DNA of 32,108 nt from Streptomyces ipomoeae 91-03 (GTDB taxonomy: Bacteria > Actinomycetota > Actinomycetes > Streptomycetales > Streptomycetaceae): positions 1-32,108 of the forward strand of contig NZ_AEJC01000437.1 of the NCBI RefSeq assembly GCF_000317595.1, read 5' to 3'. The notes beneath the pieces are model-generated. The model was not told where the DNA came from, searched no databases, and saw only the letters and a program-made list of their open reading frames with translations. Position numbers and translations under genes: made by a program. Positions 14,703-22,488 of this stretch are shown piece after piece (position 1 is the first letter of the stretch; the number at the start of each line of letters is the position of its first letter).

Positions 14703-17143
14703 GCGACGACATCCCCGTCATCCCGGAGGAGGTCCCCGAGTTCACCGGCAACCTGGAGTTGCTGGACCAGCACATCTCGGGGATCCGCTCGGCCGGTACG
14801 TCCCTGAAGGACTCGGCCTCGGACGTCCACACCCGCTTCGGCGGCCTCTCCGCGTGCTACAAGGCGCCGGAGGCGGAGCAGCTCTTCGCGACGACGGCGC
14901 CGGTGGCGACCAAGGGCGGCGAGTTCGCCACGGAACTGGAGACCGTGGCCTCGGCCCTCGACGACTACGCGGCGGCGGTCGGCCCGCTGAAGGCGAGGTT
15001 CGAGCAGCTCCGCCAGGACGCGATCGGCTTCCGCAACCGCATCGCGGGCGACGACGAGTGGCGCGCCGACGGCGACCTCGTCGAGGAGAACAACAACCGC
15101 CGCTCCGACATCAACGCCGCGTTCGCCGCCTTCCAGGCCGCCGAACGCGACTGCTACAACAAGATCATCGCCCTTGTCGGCGGCGAGCCGCTGGTCGTCA
15201 ACGACGGCTCCAACAAAGAGAACATGTACGGCTACCGGGGCGAGGACCTCAACAACGCCGGCGGTCTGCCCTGGGGCGACCCGGTCGAGGAGTCCAACCC
15301 CTGGTACTACATCCACGAGCACGTCTGGGACTTCGCGGTCGGCTTCGTGGTCGACGGCGTGTGGGGCACGATCAAGGGCCTCGGCACACTGGTCGGCTTC
15401 AACGGCTGGGACGCGGCGGGCCAGGCCTGGGTCGGCCTCGGCAAGCTCGCGACCGGCATCATCATCACCGGCATCCCGGTCGTGGGCGCGGCGTACTGGC
15501 TGACCCCGGCGGACAAGTTGCCTTCCTGGCTGCGCGACTCCCGTACGGCGGTCGTGGAGACCGGCAAGGCACTCATCGCGTACGACGAATGGGGCAAGAA
15601 CCCGGCGCGGGCGGCCGGAGCGGTGACGTTCAACGTCCTGACGACGGTCTTCACCGGCGGCTCGGGAGGCGCCGTGGCGGGCGCCGGTAAGGCGGGCGCC
15701 ATCGCCAAGGCGATCTCCTTCGCCAGCAAGGCGGGCAAGATCGTCGACCCGATGACGTACATCACCAAGGGCGTCGGCGCGACCGCGGTGAAGATCAGCG
15801 ACGTGATGGCGAGCCTGCGCGGCATCACCGACGGCACGCACATCAAGCTCGGCGAGGGCACGTACCAGATCGCCGACGCCCCCAACATCACGGACGACCT
15901 CCCGGCCGGCCTCACCCCCGAGAACAGCGTCCGCATGGAGACCCCCCAGGGTGAGGTCGTCTACCTCAACACCGACACCCTGATCATGCACAACGCCGAC
16001 GGAACGGTACGGGAGTCGCTGGACGGCATCACCCACGAGGGCACCGCCGCCGAGCGGGGCGCCGACGTGGGGGCCCGCCAGCCGGAGCTGGTGGGCGCCG
16101 GGGCGAAGGTGGGCGACGGCGGCGTGAACGTGGGCCGCGTGGGGGACGACCTGGGCGGGACGGGGCGCGTCGGGGACGACCTGGGCGGCACCGGACGGGT
16201 CGGGGACCAGAACCTGCCGGGTGGGCGGGCCGACAACCTGCCCGGTGGTCGTGCGGACGACCTGGGCCGGGGGCCGTCGGGGAGCCATGAGACACCGGGC
16301 GGCGGCGGAGGGCCGCGCGGAGGTGACGGTCCGACCGGAGGCGGCCACAGCGAGACGCCTTCCGGTGGCCACGGTGACGGCCCCGGTGGGAGCCACGGCG
16401 AGACGCCTGCGGCAGGCCATGGCGACACATCCGGTACTGGTCACGGTCACGGCGAGCACCCTGTCGGCCCAGGGCTCGACGACTCCACCGATACCGCCGC
16501 GAAGCACGACATCGACGGTCCGACGGGCACAACGCTCGATCCTCAGCCGGACTGGCACGGCAGCAGCGCAGACAAGATGAGGCACCACAGGCGCCCTGCG
16601 GTGGACGTCAGTGACCTCACTCCGGAGGAAAAGCTGGCGGTTCTCGAACGCGAGGCGCGGCAACTCGCGGACGACGCTCTCGACGCTCCGTCCGGAGAGG
16701 CCCTTCCTGGTCAGCACCAGCTGGAGCAGGGATGCGCGGGAGCCTTCCTGCACGACAACACAGTCACCGTGCACAGCAGTACCACGAAGATGCACGGGCA
16801 GAAACTTCCACAAACCCATGCCGTACTGCAGGATATCCTCAAGAAGATCAGCGACGACTACAATGCCGGACTTATCGAGGCGTTGGGCCGCGGGCATGGA
16901 AAGTGTGCCGAGGTCTCATTGATCAGTGATCGACTGCATCAATTGGACCCCACGGGAACGCGGATACGCAGCGTCGAGGATGCCCGGGATGCACTCGAAG
17001 GCAGCGTGATGCACACACGGCGCATCGGTGACGTCATAAGCCGCGAAACAGGTGAAGTCGTCATGAATCACGGCGACTTCATGCCACCGTGCCCGACCTG
17101 CGCGCTCGTGCTCCCACAACTGGGAATCCGCGTGCACTCATGA
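14699..17143 (+). CDS. Polymorphic toxin: helical type VII-like N-terminus, Gly-rich linker, C-terminal YwqJ-like deaminase
   Basis: 814 aa. Residues 1-160 are helical, WXG/LXG-like, without a signal peptide. About 200-350 holds hydrophobic segments (WDFAVGFVVDGVWGTIKGLG, ATGIIITGIPVVGAAYWLTP, GGAVAGAGKAGAIAKAI) that may assist translocation. About 440-620 is a Gly/Asp/His-rich linker that includes two tandem GRVGDDLGGT units and GGRAD repeats. The last 170 residues match the YwqJ branch of the nucleic-acid deaminase superfamily: CAE at 736-738 and PPCPTC with Cys 798 and Cys 801, giving three zinc ligands and the proton-shuttling Glu. Such toxins are thought to deaminate nucleic-acid bases in rival cells. 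GTG 14699 overlaps the preceding stop (GTGA), and the stop overlaps the immunity gene (ATGA). Third-position GC falls in the final part, as expected of an exchanged toxin tip. Confidence 0.85.
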   Translation: MSDDIPVIPEEVPEFTGNLELLDQHISGIRSAGTSLKDSASDVHTRFGGLSACYKAPEAEQLFATTAPVATKGGEFATELETVASALDDYAAAVGPLKARFEQLRQDAIGFRNRIAGDDEWRADGDLVEENNNRRSDINAAFAAFQAAERDCYNKIIALVGGEPLVVNDGSNKENMYGYRGEDLNNAGGLPWGDPVEESNPWYYIHEHVWDFAVGFVVDGVWGTIKGLGTLVGFNGWDAAGQAWVGLGKLATGIIITGIPVVGAAYWLTPADKLPSWLRDSRTAVVETGKALIAYDEWGKNPARAAGAVTFNVLTTVFTGGSGGAVAGAGKAGAIAKAISFASKAGKIVDPMTYITKGVGATAVKISDVMASLRGITDGTHIKLGEGTYQIADAPNITDDLPAGLTPENSVRMETPQGEVVYLNTDTLIMHNADGTVRESLDGITHEGTAAERGADVGARQPELVGAGAKVGDGGVNVGRVGDDLGGTGRVGDDLGGTGRVGDQNLPGGRADNLPGGRADDLGRGPSGSHETPGGGGGPRGGDGPTGGGHSETPSGGHGDGPGGSHGETPAAGHGDTSGTGHGHGEHPVGPGLDDSTDTAAKHDIDGPTGTTLDPQPDWHGSSADKMRHHRRPAVDVSDLTPEEKLAVLEREARQLADDALDAPSGEALPGQHQLEQGCAGAFLHDNTVTVHSSTTKMHGQKLPQTHAVLQDILKKISDDYNAGLIEALGRGHGKCAEVSLISDRLHQLDPTGTRIRSVEDARDALEGSVMHTRRIGDVISRETGEVVMNHGDFMPPCPTCALVLPQLGIRVHS

Positions 17144-17655
17144 CCGTTCTCAGGAGAGCACAGAAGGGAGAGCCGCTCGTGACTGCGGAGAATGTGCCGC
17201 CAGAGGTGCTCGAATGGCTGATCGACAACGGCTGGTCGCCCGGCCGGGACATCGGAAGCAAGGCCGATGATCTCGTGGCCCTACGTGTACGCACCTCGGA
17301 AGAGCAAGGAAGCACACTGCCTCCTGTCCCTGCGGCAGCCCGTATCATTCACTCATATGGACTCCTCCGACTGCCTCACCCCAGAGTTCAGAGTTACGCC
17401 TGGATAATGGATCCGACAGTGACCTACAAGGGGGACACGGAAAACATAAGAGAACTAGCTGAAAGCCTCGGCACGAGTTTGTTTCCGGTCGGATACGAGT
17501 CTTCCGAAGCGGGATTCATCCTTGTGGACGCGACGGGACGCTTCTTTCTCCTACATCACACGGGCGGCTACTTCTTGGGTTTTGACGAGCATGACGCCTT
17601 CAAGCGCTTCTTGAACAATGTCAGCGCCCCAGACGCAGAGGATTTCTTTGTCTAG
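17140..17655 (+). CDS. SUKH-3-like immunity protein
   Basis: 171 aa, predicted cytoplasmic antidote to the deaminase toxin just upstream. ATG 17140 overlaps the toxin stop codon (ATGA), so translation is coupled. The sequence has the SUKH layout: an N-terminal helix with LEWLIDNGWSPGRDIG, HSYGLLRLPHP, LGTSLFPVGYE, then GFILVDATGRFFLLHHTGGYFLGFDEHDAFKRFL. SUKH-3 proteins (PF14433) are common partners of YwqJ-type deaminases in actinobacteria. Codon use is clearly more AT-rich than in the surrounding genes (for example aac ata aga gaa cta gct near 17443), which points to recent horizontal acquisition together with the toxin tip. Confidence 0.82.
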   Translation: MTVLRRAQKGEPLVTAENVPPEVLEWLIDNGWSPGRDIGSKADDLVALRVRTSEEQGSTLPPVPAAARIIHSYGLLRLPHPRVQSYAWIMDPTVTYKGDTENIRELAESLGTSLFPVGYESSEAGFILVDATGRFFLLHHTGGYFLGFDEHDAFKRFLNNVSAPDAEDFFV

Positions 17656-18034
17656 CCAGTTTCCCGCAGTCGCGTCGTCACTGCTGATCGGCAATACCGT
17701 CGTCAGCCACACCAGCCTGGTGGGCGAAGGTTCCCCGAACCTGCACCCGGCGATCCGTGAGTTCATGGCATCCCTCCCCGAGGAGAGGCGCCGGGGCTAC
17801 ACCGGGCGCTGCGCCGAGTCCGCGCTGATCTCGGACCAACTGTGGAACCTGGACAGCTCTCGGGACGACGGCCGCAGCACGAGCCTCGAAGCGGCGATTC
17901 CCCACTTCCACGGTGCGGTGATGACATCGCGCATGGTGAGAGGACAGAGCCACCCGGACCACGGGAAGCCCACGCGTCCTTGCGATGCGTGCGCGGCTCT
18001 CCTGGATGCTCTGCACGTTCATTTCGCCGGTTAG
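17648..18034 (+). CDS. Orphan YwqJ-like deaminase domain, second toxin module
   Basis: 128 aa from TTG 17648, preferred because AGAGGA (17637-17642) lies 5 nt before it; ATG 17618 would add 10 residues and overlap the immunity gene by 38 nt. The protein is a stand-alone homologue of the deaminase tip of the 814-aa toxin: GYTGRCAESALISDQLW aligns with HGKCAEVSLISDRLH, and RPCDACAALL with PPCPTCALVL. The zinc and catalytic residues are present (Cys 55 and Glu 57; Cys 112 and Cys 115). It has no N-terminal secretion part. Either it is a displaced toxin cassette that could recombine onto the full-length toxin, as seen at polymorphic toxin loci, or a free-standing YwqJ-like protein controlled by the SUKH and YwqK-like neighbours. 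Confidence 0.8.
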   Translation: MSSQFPAVASSLLIGNTVVSHTSLVGEGSPNLHPAIREFMASLPEERRRGYTGRCAESALISDQLWNLDSSRDDGRSTSLEAAIPHFHGAVMTSRMVRGQSHPDHGKPTRPCDACAALLDALHVHFAG

Positions 18035-18166
18035 CGCCCGAAGGAGCGCCGCATTGGCTCGGGAATGGCACCGTGATCGCGAGCATCCCTGTGGCCCGGG
18101 CGCCGAAGATACGTCTCAAGGCGCCCGAGTCAGGGAACCCGAAGAGCCGCCTGTTCGAGGCCGAGC

Positions 18167-18832
18167 ATGTGGCGGCCGAAGGACATGATTGCAACGCGCC
18201 ACCGCGCTCCAAGAGAGTCCGCGTCGTGGACCTGGGACATGGGCGACGTCGAGCCGCCCGGCCTGAAGTCCGCGCTCGCCGTCGCGGCCCGTATGAGTCA
18301 AGTCCTGCGGAAACACGGGCTTCTGTTACCGCCGCTCGGTCTGGAGTGGGACTGGTTCGTGTATGGCCGCGGTGGCATGGGCATCACGACACGGCTGTCG
18401 TCCCTGCGCTCCCTGGACGACCCGGAACTGCCCGCCCACATTCTGGCGGCCCGCCCCGTGGACTTCCCCGACGCACAGGTCGGGAGCATCCTCGTCGTGG
18501 GTACCGGGACGTGGATCGACGCGACAGGGGACAGGCACCAAGAGCACCGGCTGGTCGAGCTGACGGTGGCACCGGACGCACCTGGGATCTGGGCGGAACT
18601 GGCCGTGTTCCACGACATCTGGGGCCCCTTCGACTTCCGGGGCCTGCCACACCCGGACGTCGAGAAGCAGAACGCCCCGCGCCTCGCGGCGGCCCTCCAG
18701 TCGCTCGACGCGCTCCTGGGCGTCGCCGCCGAGCCCGGCGATCCCACGTACTTCGGCAGCGCCGAGGGGCACGGCATCAAGCCCCCGGAGGTGATCGACG
18801 GCCGGGGCCCGGATTTGACCGACCTGCTCTGA
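18167..18832 (+). CDS. Unrecognised protein of the toxin locus, contains a TTA codon
   Basis: 221 aa from ATG 18167, which has GAGG 6 nt upstream; ATG 18185 or 18239 are possible later starts. I do not recognise a family. The protein has no signal peptide or membrane segment. It contains conserved-looking stretches rich in aromatic and acidic residues, such as LGLEWDWFVYGRGG, VFHDIWGPFDFRGLPHP and YFGSAEGHGIKPPEVIDG. Its place between an orphan deaminase and a YwqK-like antitoxin suggests an immunity or accessory protein, which is inference. The codon at 18326-18328 is TTA (third Leu of HGLLLPP), so in a streptomycete its translation would depend on the bldA tRNA and be favoured late in development. 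Confidence 0.65.
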   Translation: MWRPKDMIATRHRAPRESASWTWDMGDVEPPGLKSALAVAARMSQVLRKHGLLLPPLGLEWDWFVYGRGGMGITTRLSSLRSLDDPELPAHILAARPVDFPDAQVGSILVVGTGTWIDATGDRHQEHRLVELTVAPDAPGIWAELAVFHDIWGPFDFRGLPHPDVEKQNAPRLAAALQSLDALLGVAAEPGDPTYFGSAEGHGIKPPEVIDGRGPDLTDLL

Positions 18833-18840
18833 CCAGGTCC

Positions 18841-19098
18841 TTGGATGTGGATGACCGCCCGGTCAGGCAGTGGTATTCGGATGGCTCCCCCCGTGCCGAG
18901 GGGAACATGCGCAGAGGTTTTCCGGTCGGAGAGTCCCGGACATGGCATCCGGGCGGCACACTCGCGACCAAGCGGATCACGAGCGATGACGGCCATCGGC
19001 CCCTCGTAGAGCTGGAGTGGGACGAGAACGGTGAGCAGACCCGTTCCTGGTATGCGCCGGACCAGGGCGCGCACCAGCGGTTCACAGAGGACTCCTAG
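18841..19098 (+). CDS. MORN-repeat YwqK-like antitoxin
   Basis: About 85 aa. It contains MORN-like units: RQWYSDGSPRAEGNMRRG, then FPVGESRTWHPGGTLATKR, and a partial LEWDENGEQTRSWY. MORN-repeat proteins named YwqK are found beside YwqJ deaminases (the ywqJ-ywqK pair of Bacillus subtilis) and act as antitoxins or immunity proteins. The gene begins 9 nt after the preceding stop, with an AGG near 18835. TTG 18841 and GTG 18847 are both possible starts; GTG has the better spacing. The family usually has more repeats, so this is a short version. Its 3' end overlaps the convergent ATPase gene by 17 nt. Confidence 0.72.
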   Translation: MDVDDRPVRQWYSDGSPRAEGNMRRGFPVGESRTWHPGGTLATKRITSDDGHRPLVELEWDENGEQTRSWYAPDQGAHQRFTEDS

Positions 19099-19528
19099 CC
19101 ACGCTCGCCAGGGTGCCGGTTCGCCTCTTCGGCGGGCGGCTGGGCTGCTCCTCGCCCACCTCGAACCACACGCCCTTCCCCGACGCGCCCAGTAGCTCCG
19201 TCCCCCAACGGCCATCCGAGACCGTGTCCACGATCCACAGGCCCCGGCCCGATTCGGGGTCGTAACCCTGAAGGTGGCGAGGGGGTGTTCGCGACTCGTC
19301 GTAGACCGTGACCCGTACGGCGTTGCGGAAGCCGTTCGTGTCCACGATCAACAGGACGCCCTGTCCCTCGGTGTGCACACAGGAGTTGGCGACCAGCTCG
19401 GAGGTGCAGAGCACGGCGTCGTCCACGAGGGCGTCCAGTCCGAGTGCGCGGAGGACCGTGGTGACGAAGTCACGGGCGACGCGGGGGGTGGTGGCGGCGC
19501 GGGGGCAGTTGAGCTGGTACTTGGGCAT
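19082..19528 (-). CDS. Anti-sigma-factor-type ATPase (HATPase_c_2 / RsbW-like)
   Basis: 148 aa GHKL-fold protein. The N box reads SELVANSCVHT with the Mg-binding Asn, followed by VTVYDESRTPP (G1-like), GRGLWIVDTVSDGRWG (G2) and GKGVWFEV. Streptomyces encode many such small ATPases; classical members phosphorylate anti-anti-sigma factors, and others accompany XRE/DUF397 gene pairs (the abaA and whiJ type loci). ATG 19528 is the natural start. It is divergent from the XRE gene at 19734, completing the usual trio of ATPase, DUF5753 regulator and DUF397 protein. The C-terminus is basic and unstructured. Its partner sigma or anti-anti-sigma factor is unknown. Confidence 0.85.
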   Translation of the reverse strand: MPKYQLNCPRAATTPRVARDFVTTVLRALGLDALVDDAVLCTSELVANSCVHTEGQGVLLIVDTNGFRNAVRVTVYDESRTPPRHLQGYDPESGRGLWIVDTVSDGRWGTELLGASGKGVWFEVGEEQPSRPPKRRTGTLASVARSPL

Positions 19529-19733
19529 GGCTCATCAACTCCAACTTGCTTGGGGCATGGGTGAGTTGAGGCACGGCGAGGGTCGGCGACACCCAGTGTG
19601 CCGGGCACGTCACAGACGGTATGGCATAACCTGATGCCGGAACAACCTGATGACGGACATTGCCCCCGTCTTGGTGACCGTCACGCCTGGGTGGGCGGCA
19701 TACTCGTCAGCCGAACGACCAGGGAGAGGAACG

Positions 19734-20585
19734 ATGCCACCCAGAAGCACCCCAACCGCCCGGCAGGAACGCCTCGGTGCCGAGCTACGCAAGATCCGCG
19801 AACGGGCTGGGGTGACAGCTCGGGCAGCCGCCGCGCTTCTCGGCACGAATCCGATCCAGCAAAGCGCCTACGAGGCCGGCCGCAGCGGGATCAGTGAGGA
19901 CCGCATTCGCCGTCTCGCAGCTCACTGCGCATGCGACGACCAGGCGTACATCGATGCGCTCGTCGCCATGGCCACCGAACGGGGTAAGGGCTGGTGGGAG
20001 GAGTATCGGGGGACCATCCCTCCTCCCGGTCTCAGCCTGGCGGAGCTTGAGCATCACGCGGTACGCATCCAGACCTTCCAAATGGCGCACATCCCAGGCT
20101 TGTTGCAGACCGAGGACCACATGCGAGCCGCGTTCAGGTACGGGATGCTGAGTTGGCCACGCCAAGAGCAGGACACCGCCGTGGAGTTCCGATCACGTCG
20201 GCAGCAGGTCATCTCAGCGGAACGCGCCACGCCGTACGAAGCGGTGATCCACGAGGCGGCGCTTCGGCTCCGCGTGGGTGGCGCAAAAGCGGCACGTGCC
20301 CAGTTGGAGCACATCCTCGTCGTCTCCGAGCGGAGCCATGTGACCGTGCGTGTGGTTCCCTTCGACAGTGAGGATTTCGCCGGTGCCGGGTACTCAATGC
20401 TCTACGTCCACGGCCCCGTGCCTCAACTCGACACCGTGCAGATGGACACAGGCTACGAAGTTGTCTTCTTGGATGCCGAGTCACGACTGAAGGAGCACCG
20501 GCAACGCTTCGAACGCGTCTCGACGACAGCCCTGTCCCCGGCTGCCTCTCGGGACCTGATCACCCGCATCGCCCACGAAATCTGA
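19734..20585 (+). CDS. XRE-family regulator with DUF5753 (Scr1/WhiJ-like)
   Basis: 283 aa. ATG 19734 is supported by AGGGAGAGGA just upstream. Residues 10-75 form the helix-turn-helix (RLGAELRKIRERAGVTARAAAALLGT, then SAYEAGRSGISEDRIRRLA). The rest is DUF5753, recognisable by AVRIQTFQMAHIPGLLQTEDHMRAAF, VEFRSRRQQVIS, VIHEAALRLRVGG and VRVVPFDSEDFAGAGYSMLY. WhiJ-like proteins of this class influence development and antibiotic production in Streptomyces. The DUF397 gene follows 11 nt later; such pairs have been described as Scr1-type antitoxin-toxin-like systems. The leader contains a 7-bp dyad, tcaactc at 19535 and gagttga at 19563, that could be an operator. Confidence 0.93.
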   Translation: MPPRSTPTARQERLGAELRKIRERAGVTARAAAALLGTNPIQQSAYEAGRSGISEDRIRRLAAHCACDDQAYIDALVAMATERGKGWWEEYRGTIPPPGLSLAELEHHAVRIQTFQMAHIPGLLQTEDHMRAAFRYGMLSWPRQEQDTAVEFRSRRQQVISAERATPYEAVIHEAALRLRVGGAKAARAQLEHILVVSERSHVTVRVVPFDSEDFAGAGYSMLYVHGPVPQLDTVQMDTGYEVVFLDAESRLKEHRQRFERVSTTALSPAASRDLITRIAHEI

Positions 20586-20596
20586 AAGGTATCGCC

Positions 20597-20800
20597 GTGT
20601 TCGAGCCCCGCGCCTGGCAGAAGTCATCCTTCTCCGGGGGTGGCAGCGGCAGTAACGATTGCGTCGAACTCGCCACCAACTCCCCCACCGCCATACTCAT
20701 ACGCGAAAGCGACCACCCCACCACCCACCTCACCACCACCCCCACCCCCCTCCACGCCCTCCTCACCACCCTCAAAGCAGGCACCCTTGGCCGTCATTGA
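20597..20800 (+). CDS. DUF397 small protein, partner of the XRE/DUF5753 regulator
   Basis: 67 aa from GTG 20597. The N-terminal half carries the DUF397 signature: WQKSSFSGGGSGSNDCVELA, then ILIRESDHP. The usual W..F C-terminal strand is degenerate and replaced by a Thr/Pro/His-rich stretch (TTHLTTTPTPLHALLTTLK). DUF397 proteins nearly always follow XRE/DUF5753 genes and are thought to bind the regulator, with reported toxin-like or activator roles in Streptomyces. The 3' end overlaps the ADP-ribosylglycohydrolase start by 14 nt, which suggests coupled translation. Confidence 0.88.
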   Translation: MFEPRAWQKSSFSGGGSGSNDCVELATNSPTAILIRESDHPTTHLTTTPTPLHALLTTLKAGTLGRH

Positions 20801-21731
20801 CCCGCAGCGCGCCCTCGGCACCGTCCTCGGCTCCGCCGTCGGCGACGCCCTCGGCGCACCCTTCGAGTTCGGCCCCGAAGGGGCGTTCTCGGCGCGCTTC
20901 CCGAAAGCCGGAGGTCACGGCGGCGAGATGTGCGGGGGCGGCGGCTGGGACCCCGGCGAGGCCACCGACGACACGCAGATGGCCGTGATCGTCGGGGAGT
21001 CGCTCGTCGAACAGGGCGGGCTCGACCTCCCCGACATCTTCGAGCGGTTCCAGTGGTGGGCCGGTTCCGGTCCCAAGGACATCGGCCTCCAGACCGAGGA
21101 CGTCCTCAGCAACGGCGAACCCTGGGACCGTGCCGCCGCCCTGCACTTCCAGGTCAATCTCCGCGCCGCAGGCAACGGCGCGTTGATGCGGGCGGCGACC
21201 TCGGCGGTGTACTTCGCGCCGTACGGGCGGGAGGTCACCATGGACGCCGGCCGGCGGCTGTCCGCGCTCACGCACGGGGACCCGGCCGCGTGGGAGGGCA
21301 CCGCCGTCTTCCATGAGCTCGTACGGGTCGCACTCGGCGGAGCCGACCCGCTCGCCGCCCTCCCCGGCGCACTCGACGCCGTACGGGACGATCACCGCGC
21401 CCGGTACGCCGTCGTCCTCGCCCCCGACTGGCACCCGGACCAGGCCACCGAGTTCAACGGCGCCGTCTGGCCCTGCCTCGGCTCCGCCGTGTGGGCGGTG
21501 CGTACGACCGACTCGTACGAGGACGCCGTACGCGCGGCCGTAGACCTCGGCGGCGACACGGACACCGTCGCCGCAGTGACCGGCGGACTCGCGGGGGCGC
21601 TGTACGGCGCGGACGCGATCCCCGAGCGCTGGCTGGAGTCACTGCACGTACCGCTCCCCGGCTTCGGCGACCGGGTCCTGCGCACCCCCGAACTCACCCG
21701 ACTCACCCGGCAGTTGCAGCTCGCGCCCTAG
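20787..21731 (+). CDS. ADP-ribosylglycohydrolase (DraG/ARH family)
   Basis: About 314 aa. Enzymes of this family are binuclear-magnesium hydrolases that remove ADP-ribose from modified Arg or other acceptors. Visible signatures are GSAVGDALGAPFEFG at the N-terminus, EATDDTQMAVIVGESL (first metal site), AAGNGALMRAA, and GGDTDTVAAVTGGLAGALYG (second metal site). TTG 20787 is the best start, with CAGG 5 nt before it and the family's first helix directly after; the open frame extends further upstream but only through Pro-rich sequence that is the DUF397 gene in another phase. The overlap with DUF397 suggests that ADP-ribosylation reversal is tied to the regulator pair here, which is inference. 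The family also has members that act on phage or toxin-derived modifications. Confidence 0.92.
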   Translation: MAVIDPQRALGTVLGSAVGDALGAPFEFGPEGAFSARFPKAGGHGGEMCGGGGWDPGEATDDTQMAVIVGESLVEQGGLDLPDIFERFQWWAGSGPKDIGLQTEDVLSNGEPWDRAAALHFQVNLRAAGNGALMRAATSAVYFAPYGREVTMDAGRRLSALTHGDPAAWEGTAVFHELVRVALGGADPLAALPGALDAVRDDHRARYAVVLAPDWHPDQATEFNGAVWPCLGSAVWAVRTTDSYEDAVRAAVDLGGDTDTVAAVTGGLAGALYGADAIPERWLESLHVPLPGFGDRVLRTPELTRLTRQLQLAP

Positions 21732-21811
21732 CGGCACCCTGCCCGCGCCGGCAAGCGCAACCCCGCCCCGCCCAACGCCGCCCCCGGGCGCCCGGCAACC
21801 ACCGGCGCCCC

Positions 21812-22468
21812 CTACAGCGCCCGCAACCCCGCCGCCGTAGCCCTCGTCAGGCTCTCCAGATACCCCTTCGGCGGCTTCGGTGCCCGTACGACGACCGACC
21901 GCCAGTACAACGGCCCGGAGATCAGGTCCAGCGCCAGATCCTCGTCGACACCCTCACGGATCTCCCCCCGCGTCACCGCCGCCGCCACGATCCCCGTCGC
22001 CACGCTCTGCTGCCCCTCCCGCAGCGCCTTCTGCATGGCCTCGGCGATCTCGGGGTTGCGGGCGGCCTCCGCCTGGAGGTCGGGGATGATCTGGCCGGCC
22101 ACCGGGTGGCGCAGCGCACGGGACGTGACCTCGTACAGCAGCCGCAGATCCCCCTCCAGCGAACCCGTGTTCGGCAGCGGCAGCCCCTGCACCGCCACGG
22201 CCGAGACCAGGTCGAGCACGAGGTGCAGCTTGGAACGCCAGCGCCGGTACACCGCCGTCTTGCCGACGCCCGCCCGCCGCGCGATCCCCTCGATGGACAT
22301 CCGGGCATAGCCGACCGCCGCGAGTTCCTCGAAGACGGCCGCTCGGATGGCCTCGGTCACATCCTCGCGCAGCACCGCCGCCCCGGCGGGCGCCCGGCGA
22401 CGCTGCCGCGAGGGCGGCTGCGGCTGCTGCGGCGGCTCCGCTGCGGAGGGGGCGGCGTTCGTCGTCAT
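21812..22468 (-). CDS. TetR-family transcriptional regulator
   Basis: 218 aa from ATG 22468 (ATG or TTG forms up to 22480 are alternatives). After a Pro/Gln-rich N-terminal tail, residues 35-80 give the TetR helix-turn-helix: AIRAAVFEELAAVGYARMSIEGIARRAGVGKTAVYRRW (in two parts, with the recognition helix GVGKTAVYRRWRSK). The C-terminal ligand domain contains DLQAEAARNPEIAEAM and LISGPLYWRSVV, similar to TetR_C_11/C_16-type domains. It is divergent from the TagG/TagH exporter genes, and two matching palindromes lie in the gap, so it probably represses its own promoter and perhaps the exporter. The ligand is unknown. Confidence 0.9.
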   Translation of the reverse strand: MTTNAAPSAAEPPQQPQPPSRQRRRAPAGAAVLREDVTEAIRAAVFEELAAVGYARMSIEGIARRAGVGKTAVYRRWRSKLHLVLDLVSAVAVQGLPLPNTGSLEGDLRLLYEVTSRALRHPVAGQIIPDLQAEAARNPEIAEAMQKALREGQQSVATGIVAAAVTRGEIREGVDEDLALDLISGPLYWRSVVVRAPKPPKGYLESLTRATAAGLRAL

Positions 22469-22488
22469 ACGGACCAGCATAGGCCGTT

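Noticed and set aside
19535..19569. Operator dyad (tcaactc/gagttga) in the ATPase-XRE gap
   Set aside because: Only 7-bp arms with wide spacing; too weak to list as a site, mentioned only as a possibility.
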